In this document: positions 7,998-17,123 of the stretch, in pieces
Layout of the letters: every line of letters begins with the position of its first letter
Numbering within the stretch: position 1 is the first letter of the stretch
Assembly: GCA_035701265.1 (NCBI GenBank)
Contig: DASSNU010000002.1
Span: forward strand, 186,001-250,000
Reading direction: 5' to 3'
From: DASSNU01 sp035701265
Lineage (GTDB): Bacteria > Gemmatimonadota > Gemmatimonadetes > Gemmatimonadales > Gemmatimonadaceae
Length of the DNA: 64,000 bases
Notes under the pieces: generated by a model
What the model was told of the DNA's origin: nothing
Seen by the model: only the letters and a program-made list of their open reading frames with translations
Database searches by the model: none
Made by a program: the position numbers and the translations under genes

Positions 7998-8621
7998 TCA
8001 GCGCACGCGGAGCACGTCGTCGATCGGGCCGGCGTGGCCGGCACGCAGCGTGAGCGCGATGTCCGCGATCACCGCCCGCGAGCGAGGCCAGCTCACCCGC
8101 TCGCGCGCCTCACCCAGCAGCAGCCATTCTCCCGCGTCGTGCTCCGGGCCGAGCACGAGCGGGCCGTCGCCGACGAACGCGGCGAACACCACGGCCGCCG
8201 TCACGAGGGCCTGGGCGTGGATGTAGAACGGCTGCACCGTCACGTTGTACAGTCGCTCCACCGCGAATCCCGTCTCCTCGCGCACCTCGCGCACCGCGGC
8301 ACCCTCGGGGCGCTCGTGCGGCTCGATCCGCCCGTGCACCACCTCCCACGACCCCGTGCACCGGGTTCCGGCAGCGCGCCGGAGGAGGAGCAGCGCCTGA
8401 TGGTCCCCGGTACCGCGCAGCACGTAGACATCCACGGTGGCGACAACGAGCGACGCGCCCGCCTGCGGTTCCCATCGCGCCGGCAGCGCGCCGGCCACGT
8501 TCCCTGAGCTCGAGGCAGCCGAACTACTAGTGCTGGAGGCAGCCATCGCCGCGCCGTCGCCCTCCGCGTTCGCTCGCGCGGCCCGTGCGCGCCGGACGTC
8601 GTCATCTCCATGCGCGGTCAC
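7998..8621 (-). CDS. Nudix hydrolase
   Basis: The Nudix box is complete (G-x5-E-x7-REVREETGF), so it should bind a divalent metal and cleave a nucleoside diphosphate linked to another moiety. The fold begins at ASLVVATVDVYV and ends near the stop. The start shown is the GTG at 8621, which overlaps the stop of the upstream barrel gene (GTGA) behind a G-rich run. The ATG at 8546 (MAASSTSSSA) would shorten it to 182 residues and is a fair alternative, since the extra 25 residues are low complexity. Resemblance to dihydroneopterin triphosphatase-type Nudix enzymes is general; the substrate cannot be assigned. Confidence 0.85.
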   Translation of the reverse strand: MTAHGDDDVRRARAARANAEGDGAAMAASSTSSSAASSSGNVAGALPARWEPQAGASLVVATVDVYVLRGTGDHQALLLLRRAAGTRCTGSWEVVHGRIEPHERPEGAAVREVREETGFAVERLYNVTVQPFYIHAQALVTAAVVFAAFVGDGPLVLGPEHDAGEWLLLGEARERVSWPRSRAVIADIALTLRAGHAGPIDDVLRVR

Positions 8622-10702
8622 AGCACCCCCCAGAAGTCGCGCGACACGTCGATGGAGAAGGTCCACCGTCCGTCGCGCAGCCCGCGCGCGACGTCGGTGC
8701 GGACCACACCGAACAGGAAGCGGAGTCCCATCCCCACGGCCGGATACCAACCTTCACGCCCATCGCCAAACGGAGATGGATGGCGTGCATACACCGCAGT
8801 GAACGACGGCACGAGCGACGCCGTCGCGGGGCTCTTGCCGTAGGCGCCGAGCGGAACGGACGGGAACGGGATCGGGAGCTGCCACTCCACGCGCTGCGAG
8901 AGCGCCACCTGCGCGGCGAACGCATGGAAGTCGAAGCCCGGCGCGGACACGGGGCCGCCAAGAAAGACGTAGCTCTGCGGCGGCACCTCGCTCGTCCCGC
9001 CCACCGCGCCGACGATCGTCCGCCACACGAGTGCGCCATCGCCTACCGGACGCTCCAGCCGAGCGTCGAGCGTTCCGCGCACGAGCGTCGGGTGACCGTC
9101 CAGAGTCGTGTCCCGCCCGCGGAAGTGCTGCGCTGCGACGGTGGCGTGGAGTCCGAGCGTGGCGCCCCACGCGAGCGGGCGCTCACCGCGCGACACGCTG
9201 AGCGCGAGGCGCGTTCCCTGCACCGACCACGCGGGGATGGTGCCGGCGAACGCGCCGATGGCGGGAGTCGCGTGCACCGACAGGCGATCCTGCGTCTCCA
9301 CTGCGCCCTCCACCTGCCACTCCAGCCCTGCATGTGTGCCAAGCTCGGCCACCACGCCGGCCGCGCGCACGTCGTACGGATCGGTGTCGTCGCTGCCGAA
9401 CTCCTGTGCGGCGATGCTGTTCGTGAGCAACGCGCGCTCGGCCACGATGCCGGCATCGCGGTACGTGCGCTCGGCGAAGAGCCGGAGCGAGGACCCGTTC
9501 TGCCAGTCCACGCCGACGCTCACGCGCCCCTTGGCGGCGTGGTCGTCCAGCCCCCAGCGCCCCGCAGCCTGAGCGCTCACGCCGTGGCCCAGCCGGAGGC
9601 GCGTGCCGGCACCCAGCGCGAGTCCTTCCACGCGGTTCACGCGCACGAAGTCGGAGACCTGCCGTCCGCCGATCGTCGCGCCGCTCGATCGGCGCAGCGC
9701 CTCGGCGCGGACGAGCTCGCGCGCCTGTGCCTGCACACGGCGCACGTCCGCGTCGGACGCTTGCTGCACGTCGGGCGGGAGCACATCCACCAGCCGCCCT
9801 TCCCACCGGTACTGCGCGAGCTCCTGCGCCGGAGCGCTGACGATTTCCGGGCCGGTGAACAGCGCGAGTGGCAGGCCGCGGTTCACCTCGTAGCAGCAGA
9901 TCTCCCACCGTCCGCGGATGATTCCGCGCACCGGGAGGTCCAGCCAGGTGCCGCGCCGGCGAATCTCCACCTCCTGCCGATACGGAAGCCAGAAGCGTCC
10001 CTCGACGAGCGCGTTCTCGAGCACCACGGACAGGTCATCCAGGTCGCGATCAATGAACGCGGCGCGGGTGAAGGTAACTGCCACCCGGACCACCTGGGCC
10101 GTTTCGCGGTCGATGTAGAGCGCGCCGAGCACGCGCGGCTGCGTGTCGTCGCGCGGCCGGAAGTGCACCACGTACACCTCCACGTCGCGCGTGGGGAGCG
10201 TGATGCGCAGCGAGTCGGCGAGCGCGAAGTCGTACAGCGAGTGTCCCGCCGCGGAGAGCGGGTGCGGCACGTCGCGCACCTCGTCCCCCTCCCCGATGCG
10301 GATCACGTCGGGGAGGTTGTTCTGCAGAATGCCGAGGTGATCGCGATGGTACTGGATGTCGGTCGGGAGGAGGAGTGTGTCGCGGCGACCGATGATGCGT
10401 TGCTTGCTCAGTCCGGGGGCGCGCCAGTAGACTTGGAGCGCGAGCTGATCCGCCCGAACGACCTTGGGCGGCTCGGGGAAGCCTTCGCCCACCTGGGCGA
10501 GGAAGGTGAGAAAGCCGTGCGCGGTGGCTGTGTAGTCGGCGAGCCCGGTGTCCGCGAGCTGCAGGGTGCGGCGTTCGGTGGCGCGTTGCACCAGCGCGAG
10601 CGTCTGGGGATCGTTCCACCGCTGCGCCCATGCGCGTGCCGGCAGGAGCGGGCAGCACACCATCACGGCGCACGCGCATCGTACCACGAGAGACCGACAC
10701 AT
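8618..10702 (-). CDS. Large outer-membrane beta-barrel protein, function unknown
   Basis: 694 residues. Cys-rich signal peptide (MCRSLVVRCACAVMVCCPLL, cleavage near ARAWAQ). Residues about 30-330 form a soluble, probably periplasmic region with segments such as GFLTFLAQVGEG and YWRAPGLSKQRIIGRRDTLL. The remaining about 360 residues look like a barrel of alternating strands with glycine and aromatic residues and end in SRDFWGVL. The layout (N-terminal soluble domain plus C-terminal barrel) recalls Omp85/DUF5686-like proteins, but I see no POTRA signature. It is translationally coupled to the Nudix gene and divergent from trpE. Export of, or interaction with, a surface polymer is only a guess. 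Confidence 0.8.
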   Translation of the reverse strand: MCRSLVVRCACAVMVCCPLLPARAWAQRWNDPQTLALVQRATERRTLQLADTGLADYTATAHGFLTFLAQVGEGFPEPPKVVRADQLALQVYWRAPGLSKQRIIGRRDTLLLPTDIQYHRDHLGILQNNLPDVIRIGEGDEVRDVPHPLSAAGHSLYDFALADSLRITLPTRDVEVYVVHFRPRDDTQPRVLGALYIDRETAQVVRVAVTFTRAAFIDRDLDDLSVVLENALVEGRFWLPYRQEVEIRRRGTWLDLPVRGIIRGRWEICCYEVNRGLPLALFTGPEIVSAPAQELAQYRWEGRLVDVLPPDVQQASDADVRRVQAQARELVRAEALRRSSGATIGGRQVSDFVRVNRVEGLALGAGTRLRLGHGVSAQAAGRWGLDDHAAKGRVSVGVDWQNGSSLRLFAERTYRDAGIVAERALLTNSIAAQEFGSDDTDPYDVRAAGVVAELGTHAGLEWQVEGAVETQDRLSVHATPAIGAFAGTIPAWSVQGTRLALSVSRGERPLAWGATLGLHATVAAQHFRGRDTTLDGHPTLVRGTLDARLERPVGDGALVWRTIVGAVGGTSEVPPQSYVFLGGPVSAPGFDFHAFAAQVALSQRVEWQLPIPFPSVPLGAYGKSPATASLVPSFTAVYARHPSPFGDGREGWYPAVGMGLRFLFGVVRTDVARGLRDGRWTFSIDVSRDFWGVL

Positions 10703-10777
10703 GATGGCCGAATATCGCCGGGGGAACGTGGCGCCTCAAGCGCCGGTGCGAGCGCCTGTGCGCGCGGTGACACGCGC

Positions 10778-12379
10778 GTGAGCTTCGATCGCTTTTGCGC
10801 ATCGGTGGCCGCGCACACACCGCCGGCCGGTGCGCAGGGGGTGCTCGCCCCCGTGTGGCGCGACTGTCTGCTCGACACCGACACCCCCGTGTCCGCCTTC
10901 GCCAAGCTGCGCGCGCACGGCGCGCACGGGGAGGACCAGGCGCGTTTCGCCTTTCTCCTCGAGTCGGCACCGGCCGGTGGGGAGACGTGGGCGCGCTACA
11001 CTTACCTGGGCACCGATCCCCGCGCGGCGTGGCGGTTGCGCGACGGCGTGGTGGAGGACTGGACGCCCGACGCCGGCTGGCATGGCGCGCGCCGTCCTGC
11101 CGATCCGCTCGAGGATCTGCACGCGCGCATCACCGCGCTCGATCCGGTGCCCGCGCCCGAGCTGGACGGCGCGGGGAGCGGTGCCGCCGGGAGCGCGGCG
11201 CTCTGGGGGGGCGCGGTGGGCTACTTCGGGTACGACGTCGTACGCTACATCGAGCGGCTGCCGTCGCCGCCACCCGCAGGGCTCGACGCGCCCGATGCCT
11301 TGTTCGTCTTCACGCGCTCGCTCGTGATCGTCGACAACCTGCGTGGGCAGGCGCGCGTGGTCGTCGCCGTGCCGGTTGCCACACGGCAGCGGAGCGACAA
11401 CGCTGCGCTGCGCGCGCTCTACGATGCCGCGGAGGGCGAGATCGACGCGATCATCGCGCGGCTGCGCGCCCCGTCCACTCTGGAGCCGCTCGAGCTCGAT
11501 CCGTCGGCGCCTCCGGCCGTGGGGCGCTCGCTCACGCCGCGCGAGCGCTTTCTCCGCGACGTGGAGCGCATCCGCGAGTACATCCTGGCCGGCGACTGCT
11601 TCCAGGCGCTGCTCGCGCGTCGCATCGTGGTCCCCATGGATTTCGATGCGTGCTCGCTCTACCGCGCGCTCCGCGTGCTCAATCCCTCGCCGTACATGTA
11701 CCACCTGGTGCTCGATGGCCTCGAGCTGGTGGGCAGCTCGCCGGAGCTGTTGGTCCGCGTGCAGGAAGGGCGGGTGACGTTGCGTCCGATCGCCGGCACG
11801 CGCCCACGCGGGCTCACGAGCGACGACGATGCGGCGCGAGCGGCGGAGCTCTTGGCCGATGAGAAAGAGCGTGCCGAGCATCTGATGTTGGTGGACCTGG
11901 GGCGCAACGACGTGGGGCGGATCGCGCGCTACGGCACGGTGCGCGTGACGGACCTGATGGTCGTGGAGCGGTACAGTCACGTGTTGCACATCGTGAGCCA
12001 GGTGGAGGGGATGGTGCGCGACGGATGTACGGCCATCGACGTCTTCCGCGCCACGTTCCCCGCCGGCACGATGACGGGCGCGCCGAAGGTGCGCGCCATG
12101 GAGATCATCGACGAGCTCGAGTGCGAGCGCCGCGGCCCGTACGCCGGTGCCGTGGGCTACATCGCCGCCGGCGCGCGGCGGATGGATCTGGCGATCACCA
12201 TCAGGACGTGCGTGATGACCGGCGGAGAGGCATCGGTGCAGGCCGGCGCGGGGATCGTGGCCGATTCCGTGGGGGAGCGCGAGTGGGAGGAGACCGAGAG
12301 CAAGGCGCGGGCATTGTTGACGGCGATCGGCCGCGTGCGTCACGCGCAGCACGCGGCGGTACGCCAGCGGGCCGGCTGA
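10778..12379 (+). CDS. trpE: Anthranilate synthase component I
   Basis: Makes anthranilate from chorismate and ammonia or glutamine, the first committed step of tryptophan synthesis. 533 residues. The tryptophan-feedback motif LLES is at 60-63, and the chorismate-binding domain shows YILAGDCFQALLARR, PIAGTRPRG, DEKERAEHLMLVDLGRND, FPAGTMTGAPKVRAMEII and QAGAGIVADS. The LLES motif argues for TrpE rather than PabB. The start is GTG 10778; the same frame stays open far upstream, but that part is antisense to the barrel gene. No trpG glutaminase lies next to it. Instead it leads, after 7 bp, into an adenylate-cyclase gene. Confidence 0.94.
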   Translation: MSFDRFCASVAAHTPPAGAQGVLAPVWRDCLLDTDTPVSAFAKLRAHGAHGEDQARFAFLLESAPAGGETWARYTYLGTDPRAAWRLRDGVVEDWTPDAGWHGARRPADPLEDLHARITALDPVPAPELDGAGSGAAGSAALWGGAVGYFGYDVVRYIERLPSPPPAGLDAPDALFVFTRSLVIVDNLRGQARVVVAVPVATRQRSDNAALRALYDAAEGEIDAIIARLRAPSTLEPLELDPSAPPAVGRSLTPRERFLRDVERIREYILAGDCFQALLARRIVVPMDFDACSLYRALRVLNPSPYMYHLVLDGLELVGSSPELLVRVQEGRVTLRPIAGTRPRGLTSDDDAARAAELLADEKERAEHLMLVDLGRNDVGRIARYGTVRVTDLMVVERYSHVLHIVSQVEGMVRDGCTAIDVFRATFPAGTMTGAPKVRAMEIIDELECERRGPYAGAVGYIAAGARRMDLAITIRTCVMTGGEASVQAGAGIVADSVGEREWEETESKARALLTAIGRVRHAQHAAVRQRAG

Positions 12380-12386
12380 GCGACCG

Positions 12387-14078
12387 ATGCCGTACGCTCT
12401 GGTGAGCCTCCCCGGCGATCTCGCCTTTCGCCTGCGCCCGTCCGACACCCTGCCGCTCCTCGTGGGGCGCGGGACCGCATGCGACATCCCGATCCCCGAC
12501 ACCACGGTGTCGCGGCGCCACGCCGAGCTGACGGTGGATGCGTCGGGCGTGGACGTGCGCGATCTGGGATCGAGCAACGGCACGCGCGTGAACGGCGCAC
12601 GCGTGGAGAGCGCGCGTCTCTCGGTGGGGGACGTGGTGACGTTCGGGCGATGCGCCTTCCGCATGGAGTGGTGGGACGAGCCATCGTCACCACAGCCTGC
12701 GCGGCGGGAGACTCCACAGCCCGCTCCCGCGTCGACCACGCCGTCGCCTGCTCCTGCGTCTTCGCGCAGACAGGCGCGCACGGGGGAGATGTCGGCGGTG
12801 GCTGCGCCATCGCTCGAGCCGACGATCGTGCGCGAACGCGTGGTGACGCCGCCCGCCAGTGCGACGCCTACCGCCCTGCGCGCGCCGGACGCCTTGCGCG
12901 AGGACACGGCACGGCGGCCGGCGCTCCCGGAACGGAAGCTCGAGCTCCTGCTCGACATCTCGAAATCGCTCGCTCGCGCGGTAGAGCTCGATCCGCTGCT
13001 CGACCGCATCGCGCGATTGTTGGTGCAGGCGATGGACGTGGACCGCGTGGCGCTGCTTCTGGCCGATGGCGATCGCGAGGAGGGCGAGCTCACGCCGCGC
13101 ATCTCGCGCGACCGCTCCGGCGCGGACGTGCCGCGTCCGGTGCCGCGCTCGATTGCCCGGCGCGTCCTCGCCGATCGCGTGGCCGTGCTCACGCACAACG
13201 CCATCGGCGACGAGCGGTTCGGCGGAGACTCGATCGTCGCGCAGCAGGTACGCTCGGCTCTCTGTGCACCGCTCGTCGCGAGCGACGGGAGCGCGCTCGG
13301 CGTGCTGTACGTGGACAATCGCACCGCCACGGGGGTGTTGAGCGAGGAGGATCTGGAATTCCTCGTGGCCTTCTCCGGGATCGCGGCGGTGGCCATCGAG
13401 AACAACCGCCTGGCTGCGCGCGTCCGGCGGCAGGCGCTGGTGCGCACGAACTTCGAGCGTTACTTCACCCCCGCGCTCGCCGCGCAGATCGCCGGCGCGT
13501 CGGAAGCGCCCGCGCCGGGCGGGGAGAAGCGCCGCGTCGTCATTCTCTTCAGCGACATCCGCGGCTTCATGCCGCTGGCCGAGCACATGGCGCCGGCGGA
13601 CGTGGCCGCGCTGCTCAGCGAATATTTCACCGCCATGGTGGAGTGCGTGTTCCGCCATGGCGGGACGCTGGACAAGTTCGTGGGCGACGCGCTGCTCGCG
13701 CAGTGGGGAGCACCGGTGGCGTCGGACGACGACGCGGACCGCGCGCTGCAGGCGGCGCTCGACATGCGGCACGCGCTCGCCACGCTCAACGCGGAGTGGC
13801 GCGCGCGCGGGCGACCGGAGCTGGCCGTCGGGATCGGGCTCAACATGGGGGATGTCTTTGCCGGGAACATCGGCTCGCCCCAGCGGCTGGAGTTCACGAT
13901 CATCGGCGACGCGGTGAACGTCGCCAGCCGCGTGTGCGCCGCGGCCGCAGGAGGAGAGATCCTGCTCACCGAGCACGTGCGCCGCGCGCTCCACGCCGAT
14001 GTGCCGCTGGAGGAGCGGCCTCCGCTCGCCATCCGCGGCACGTCACAAGCCACGAGCATCTGGCGGGTGCGCGCGTGA
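12387..14078 (+). CDS. FHA-GAF-class III adenylate cyclase
   Basis: A 563-residue signalling protein with no predicted membrane segment. The FHA domain (about 1-95) has GR at 27-28, SRRH at 42-45 and GSSNGTRVNG at 61-70, so it can bind phosphothreonine proteins. A Pro/Ala-rich linker follows, then a GAF domain (about 190-345). The C-terminal catalytic domain has metal-binding Asp390 (FSDIRGF) and Asp434 (KFVGD), adenine-selective Lys430 (LDKF), and GDAVNVASR at 507-515. These residues predict active cAMP synthesis. It follows trpE by 7 bp and overlaps the next gene as GTGA, so it is part of the LPS-linked operon. The GAF ligand is unknown. Confidence 0.93.
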   Translation: MPYALVSLPGDLAFRLRPSDTLPLLVGRGTACDIPIPDTTVSRRHAELTVDASGVDVRDLGSSNGTRVNGARVESARLSVGDVVTFGRCAFRMEWWDEPSSPQPARRETPQPAPASTTPSPAPASSRRQARTGEMSAVAAPSLEPTIVRERVVTPPASATPTALRAPDALREDTARRPALPERKLELLLDISKSLARAVELDPLLDRIARLLVQAMDVDRVALLLADGDREEGELTPRISRDRSGADVPRPVPRSIARRVLADRVAVLTHNAIGDERFGGDSIVAQQVRSALCAPLVASDGSALGVLYVDNRTATGVLSEEDLEFLVAFSGIAAVAIENNRLAARVRRQALVRTNFERYFTPALAAQIAGASEAPAPGGEKRRVVILFSDIRGFMPLAEHMAPADVAALLSEYFTAMVECVFRHGGTLDKFVGDALLAQWGAPVASDDDADRALQAALDMRHALATLNAEWRARGRPELAVGIGLNMGDVFAGNIGSPQRLEFTIIGDAVNVASRVCAAAAGGEILLTEHVRRALHADVPLEERPPLAIRGTSQATSIWRVRA

Positions 14079-14878
14079 CGCAGCGCTCGCACGTTCCTTC
14101 CGGATACACCTGGCTCCGGGTGGGGAATGCGGACCTCGTCACGCGACTCCCGCTGGTGCCGGTCTTCCAGGAGGCGCTTCGCGACGGGACGCTCCACGAC
14201 TTCGCGGCTCGGTACAGCGACCGGCCATCGCTGAGCGGACGCGGCCCGGTGTACGTGGTACAGCTTCCCGGCACGGAGATCCACGCGGTCGTCCGCCGCT
14301 CGCGGCACGGCGGAATGCTGGCACCGCTGCGCGGCGACGTGTTCTTCGGCGACACGCGTGCGCCGCGCGAGCTCGCCGTCTCCATCCGACTGCGAAGGCT
14401 CGGGATCCCGACGCCGGAGATCATCGCGTACGCCACCTACGGCGCGGCACCGCTCGCGCGGCGCGCCGACGTGGTGTCGATCGAGATCCCCGATGCGCGC
14501 GATCTGGCGAGCATCCTGACGGGGTCGCCCGTGCCGACGCTGACGCAGAAGCGCACGCTGCTCGACGCCACCGCGCTGCTGCTCGACAGCCTCACCGCCG
14601 CGGGCGCGCGGCACCCCGATCTCAATCTGAAGAACATCCTCATCGCGCCGGACGACGACGGGCTGCCGCAAGCCGTAGTGCTCGATGTGGATCGCGTGTG
14701 GTTCGACACGCCAGGGAATGCGCGCGTCACGGAGGCGAATCTGCGGCGCCTCATGCGCTCGGCGCGCAAGTGGCAGCGACTGCACAGCGCCGACATCACG
14801 GAGGAGGACCTCGCGCGTCTGGCCGAGCGTGTCCGCGGCCTGGGCGCGGGGGCGATCCGGGACGGCGGGGCGCGGTGA
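14075..14878 (+). CDS. Kdo-kinase-like lipopolysaccharide kinase
   Basis: 267 residues with the small-molecule kinase fold of KdkA/WaaP-type enzymes. Visible parts are a glycine-rich start (VRRSRHGGMLAPL), an ion-pair region in TRAPRELAVSIRLRRLG, the catalytic loop HPDLNLKNILI with Asp and Asn, and the metal-binding LDVDRVWFDTPG. These enzymes phosphorylate Kdo or heptose of the LPS inner core at the cytoplasmic face. The GTG start overlaps the cyclase stop (GTGA), and the gene ends in another GTGA overlap with a heptosyltransferase-type gene, which supports an LPS role. KdkA is the best match; a heptose kinase remains possible. Confidence 0.87.
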   Translation: MTQRSHVPSGYTWLRVGNADLVTRLPLVPVFQEALRDGTLHDFAARYSDRPSLSGRGPVYVVQLPGTEIHAVVRRSRHGGMLAPLRGDVFFGDTRAPRELAVSIRLRRLGIPTPEIIAYATYGAAPLARRADVVSIEIPDARDLASILTGSPVPTLTQKRTLLDATALLLDSLTAAGARHPDLNLKNILIAPDDDGLPQAVVLDVDRVWFDTPGNARVTEANLRRLMRSARKWQRLHSADITEEDLARLAERVRGLGAGAIRDGGAR

Positions 14879-15963
14879 CCGCGGTCGCTCCGGCGGCGGG
14901 CGACGAGCTCATCGCGGCCGCGCGCCGCGCGCGTCGGGTGGGGATCGTGATGATGAGCGCCATCGGGGACGCGGTGCACGTGCTCCCCGTCGTGACCGCG
15001 CTCAAGCGGCAGGCGCCGGAGCGGCACATCACGTGGATCGTGCAGCCGGGTCCCGCATCGCTGGTGCGCGGCCATCCGGCAGTGGACGAGCTCGTGGTGT
15101 TCGAACGCGGCACCGGGTGGCGTGCATTCGCCGCCATGCGCCGTGCGCTCGCGGCGCGCCCGTTCGACCTGCTCATCGATCTGCAGGTGTACGCCAAGGC
15201 GAGCGTCGTCACCCTGCTCGCCTCGGCGCCCATCAAGCTGGGATTCGATCGCGCGCGCGCACGCGACGCGAACTGGCTCGTCACCACGCACCGGATTCCG
15301 GCGCACGCGCCGCAGCACGTGCAGGATCAGTACTTCGAGTTCCTGGCCGCGCTGGGCGTGCCGTGGGAACCCGTCGCGTGGCAACTCGGGCCGTGGCCCG
15401 ACGAGCGCGAGTGGCAGCGCGCCTTCGCCGCACGCTTCGAGCGTCCTCCCGTGACGCTTGTGATCGGCAGCTCGCACCGCGAAAAGGAGTGGCTAGCCGA
15501 GCGGTGGGCTGCGCTGGCCGACGCGCTGCACCACGACTTCGGGCTCACTCCCGTGCTCGCGGGGGGGCGGACGGAGCAGGAGCGTGCCACCGAACAGGCG
15601 ATCATGGCGCACGCGCGTGCGCCGGTGGCGTCCACCCTGGGGATCCCGCTGCGCGAGCTCGTGAGCGTGCTCGATGCGTCCGCGCTCGTCGTCTCGCTCG
15701 ATACCGGGCCGCTGCACATGAGCGTCGCGCTGGATCGCCCGGTCGTGAGCCTCATGGGGTACAACAATCCCAAGCGCGTCGGTCCCTACCGGCGCTTCGC
15801 CGACCTCATCGTGGACGCGTACGGTGATCCTGGTGAGGACTACCCGATCACCGCTGCGCACAGGCTCGGACGCATGCCGCGGATCACCGTGCGCGACGTG
15901 CTGGATCGCGTGGAGCGGTGGCAGCGCGTCTATCGCGACGCGGACGCGAGCACGCGCTCGTAA
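14875..15963 (+). CDS. Glycosyltransferase family 9 (LPS heptosyltransferase type), copy 1
   Basis: 362 residues of the ADP-heptose:LPS heptosyltransferase fold. The N-terminal domain begins RVGIVMMSAIGDAVHVLP and the C-terminal domain carries VIGSSHREKEW and the nucleotide-binding LVVSLDTGPLHMSVALDRPV. It transfers a heptose or similar sugar onto the LPS core in the cytoplasm. It is strongly similar along its length to the gene at 20998-22059 (shared VQPGPA-LVRGHPA, WRAFAA-R, IPxxxPxHxQDxYFEFL), so the two are paralogues. The GTG start overlaps the kinase stop. Its 3' end overlaps the convergent GT4 gene by 34 bp. Confidence 0.92.
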   Translation: MTAVAPAAGDELIAAARRARRVGIVMMSAIGDAVHVLPVVTALKRQAPERHITWIVQPGPASLVRGHPAVDELVVFERGTGWRAFAAMRRALAARPFDLLIDLQVYAKASVVTLLASAPIKLGFDRARARDANWLVTTHRIPAHAPQHVQDQYFEFLAALGVPWEPVAWQLGPWPDEREWQRAFAARFERPPVTLVIGSSHREKEWLAERWAALADALHHDFGLTPVLAGGRTEQERATEQAIMAHARAPVASTLGIPLRELVSVLDASALVVSLDTGPLHMSVALDRPVVSLMGYNNPKRVGPYRRFADLIVDAYGDPGEDYPITAAHRLGRMPRITVRDVLDRVERWQRVYRDADASTRS

Positions 15964-17123
15964 ACTGCCAGCGTCTCGTCCGCCGTCCGCTCGATAGAGA
16001 AACGCTGCGCGCGTTGCTGACCAGCACGTGAGAGACGGTCGCGCAATGCGTCGTCGGTGAGGACACGGGCGAGCGCGTCCGCCAGGGCGGGGGGGTCGCC
16101 GGAGGGAACGAGTGCCCCTGCAACGTCTGCCACCGCGGCGCCGTGCTCGGGCGCGCCATGTTCGGCGATCCCGCCCACGTGCGCGCTGTCGCCGATGACT
16201 TCCGGGATCCCGCCCACGGCGGTGGCGACCACCGGGACGCCGAGTGCCATCGCCTCGAGGAGCGTGCTCCCCAATCCCTCGCTGCGCGACGTGAGCGCCA
16301 CGACACGCGCCGCCGCGAGAAGCGAACCCGCGTCGTCCCGATGACCGGTGAAGGTCACGTGCTCCGCGACGTGCAGCGTGCGCGCCACGCGCTCGAGCTC
16401 GGTGCGCAACGGGCCGCCACCGACGATCAGCAGATGCACGGACGGAACGCGCTCGCGCACGGCGGGCAGCGACGCGAGCGCAGTGGCGTGATCCTTCTCC
16501 GCTGTGAGGGCAGCCACCATGACCACCAGCGCCGCGCCGGGGGGGACACCGCACGCGCGCACGGTGCTCGCGTCGGCCGGCGCGGGGAGCACGGTGAGAT
16601 CGATCCCGCTCGGCACGACGGTCACGCGCTGCGCGGGCACCCCCGCGCGATGGAGTGTGTCCGCCACTGCGCGCGAGATCGCGATCGTCATCGCGGCACG
16701 GCCATACTTCCACGTGGTCACCGGCCCGCCGCGCAGTGCGCGGCTCACCCGGCGAGTGACCACGAGGGGCATCCCGGTGCGCCAGGTGGCGAGTGCACCG
16801 AGCATAACGGCATGTCCCGTGTGCGCGTGCACCAGATCGGCGTGCACCCGCCGGAGCGCGCGACGGAGCCCCATGGCGGCGGCTGGATCCCCCTCGAACG
16901 CCGGCGCACACGGGATCACCTCGATCCCGCACGCAGCGGCGCGTAACGCGAGCGGCTCGTCCGGTCGCGCCGCGACGAGCGAGCGAACGCCGCGACGCGC
17001 GAGCGCTTGCGCGAGCAGCAGCACCTGACGCTCTCCGCCGCGCCACCCGCGCTCCGTGTCCACGTGCACCACCACGCGCGGCGCCGTGCGGCCGCCCCCG
17101 CGCTGCGGCGGAGCGTCGCTCAC
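15930..17123 (-). CDS. Glycosyltransferase family 4 (group 1), copy A
   Basis: 397 residues, GT-B fold. The N-terminal acceptor domain holds ERGWRGGERQVLLLAQAL and the C-terminal donor domain holds TSRSEGLGSTLLEAMALG and GGIPEV, the usual E-x7-E region. It probably adds a sugar from a nucleotide donor to LPS or another glycan. It is a close paralogue of the adjacent gene at 17120-18253 (shared GWRGGxRQ, HxGHxMxLxALAT, WKYGRAA, VPSGIDLT/VYSGMDLT), indicating tandem duplication. The GTG start overlaps the upstream stop (GTGA). About 18 residues around IAEHGAPEHGAAVADV are inserted relative to its neighbour. Confidence 0.9.
   Translation of the reverse strand: MSDAPPQRGGGRTAPRVVVHVDTERGWRGGERQVLLLAQALARRGVRSLVAARPDEPLALRAAACGIEVIPCAPAFEGDPAAAMGLRRALRRVHADLVHAHTGHAVMLGALATWRTGMPLVVTRRVSRALRGGPVTTWKYGRAAMTIAISRAVADTLHRAGVPAQRVTVVPSGIDLTVLPAPADASTVRACGVPPGAALVVMVAALTAEKDHATALASLPAVRERVPSVHLLIVGGGPLRTELERVARTLHVAEHVTFTGHRDDAGSLLAAARVVALTSRSEGLGSTLLEAMALGVPVVATAVGGIPEVIGDSAHVGGIAEHGAPEHGAAVADVAGALVPSGDPPALADALARVLTDDALRDRLSRAGQQRAQRFSIERTADETLAVYERVLASASR

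Noticed and set aside
8585..10777. Long plus-strand open frame leading into trpE
   Set aside because: It is antisense to the outer-membrane barrel gene, its translation is Arg/His-rich without family motifs, and TrpE homology starts only at GTG 10778.
10703..10777. trp leader or attenuator before trpE
   Set aside because: The 75-bp gap has no Trp-codon run and only a 5-bp hairpin.
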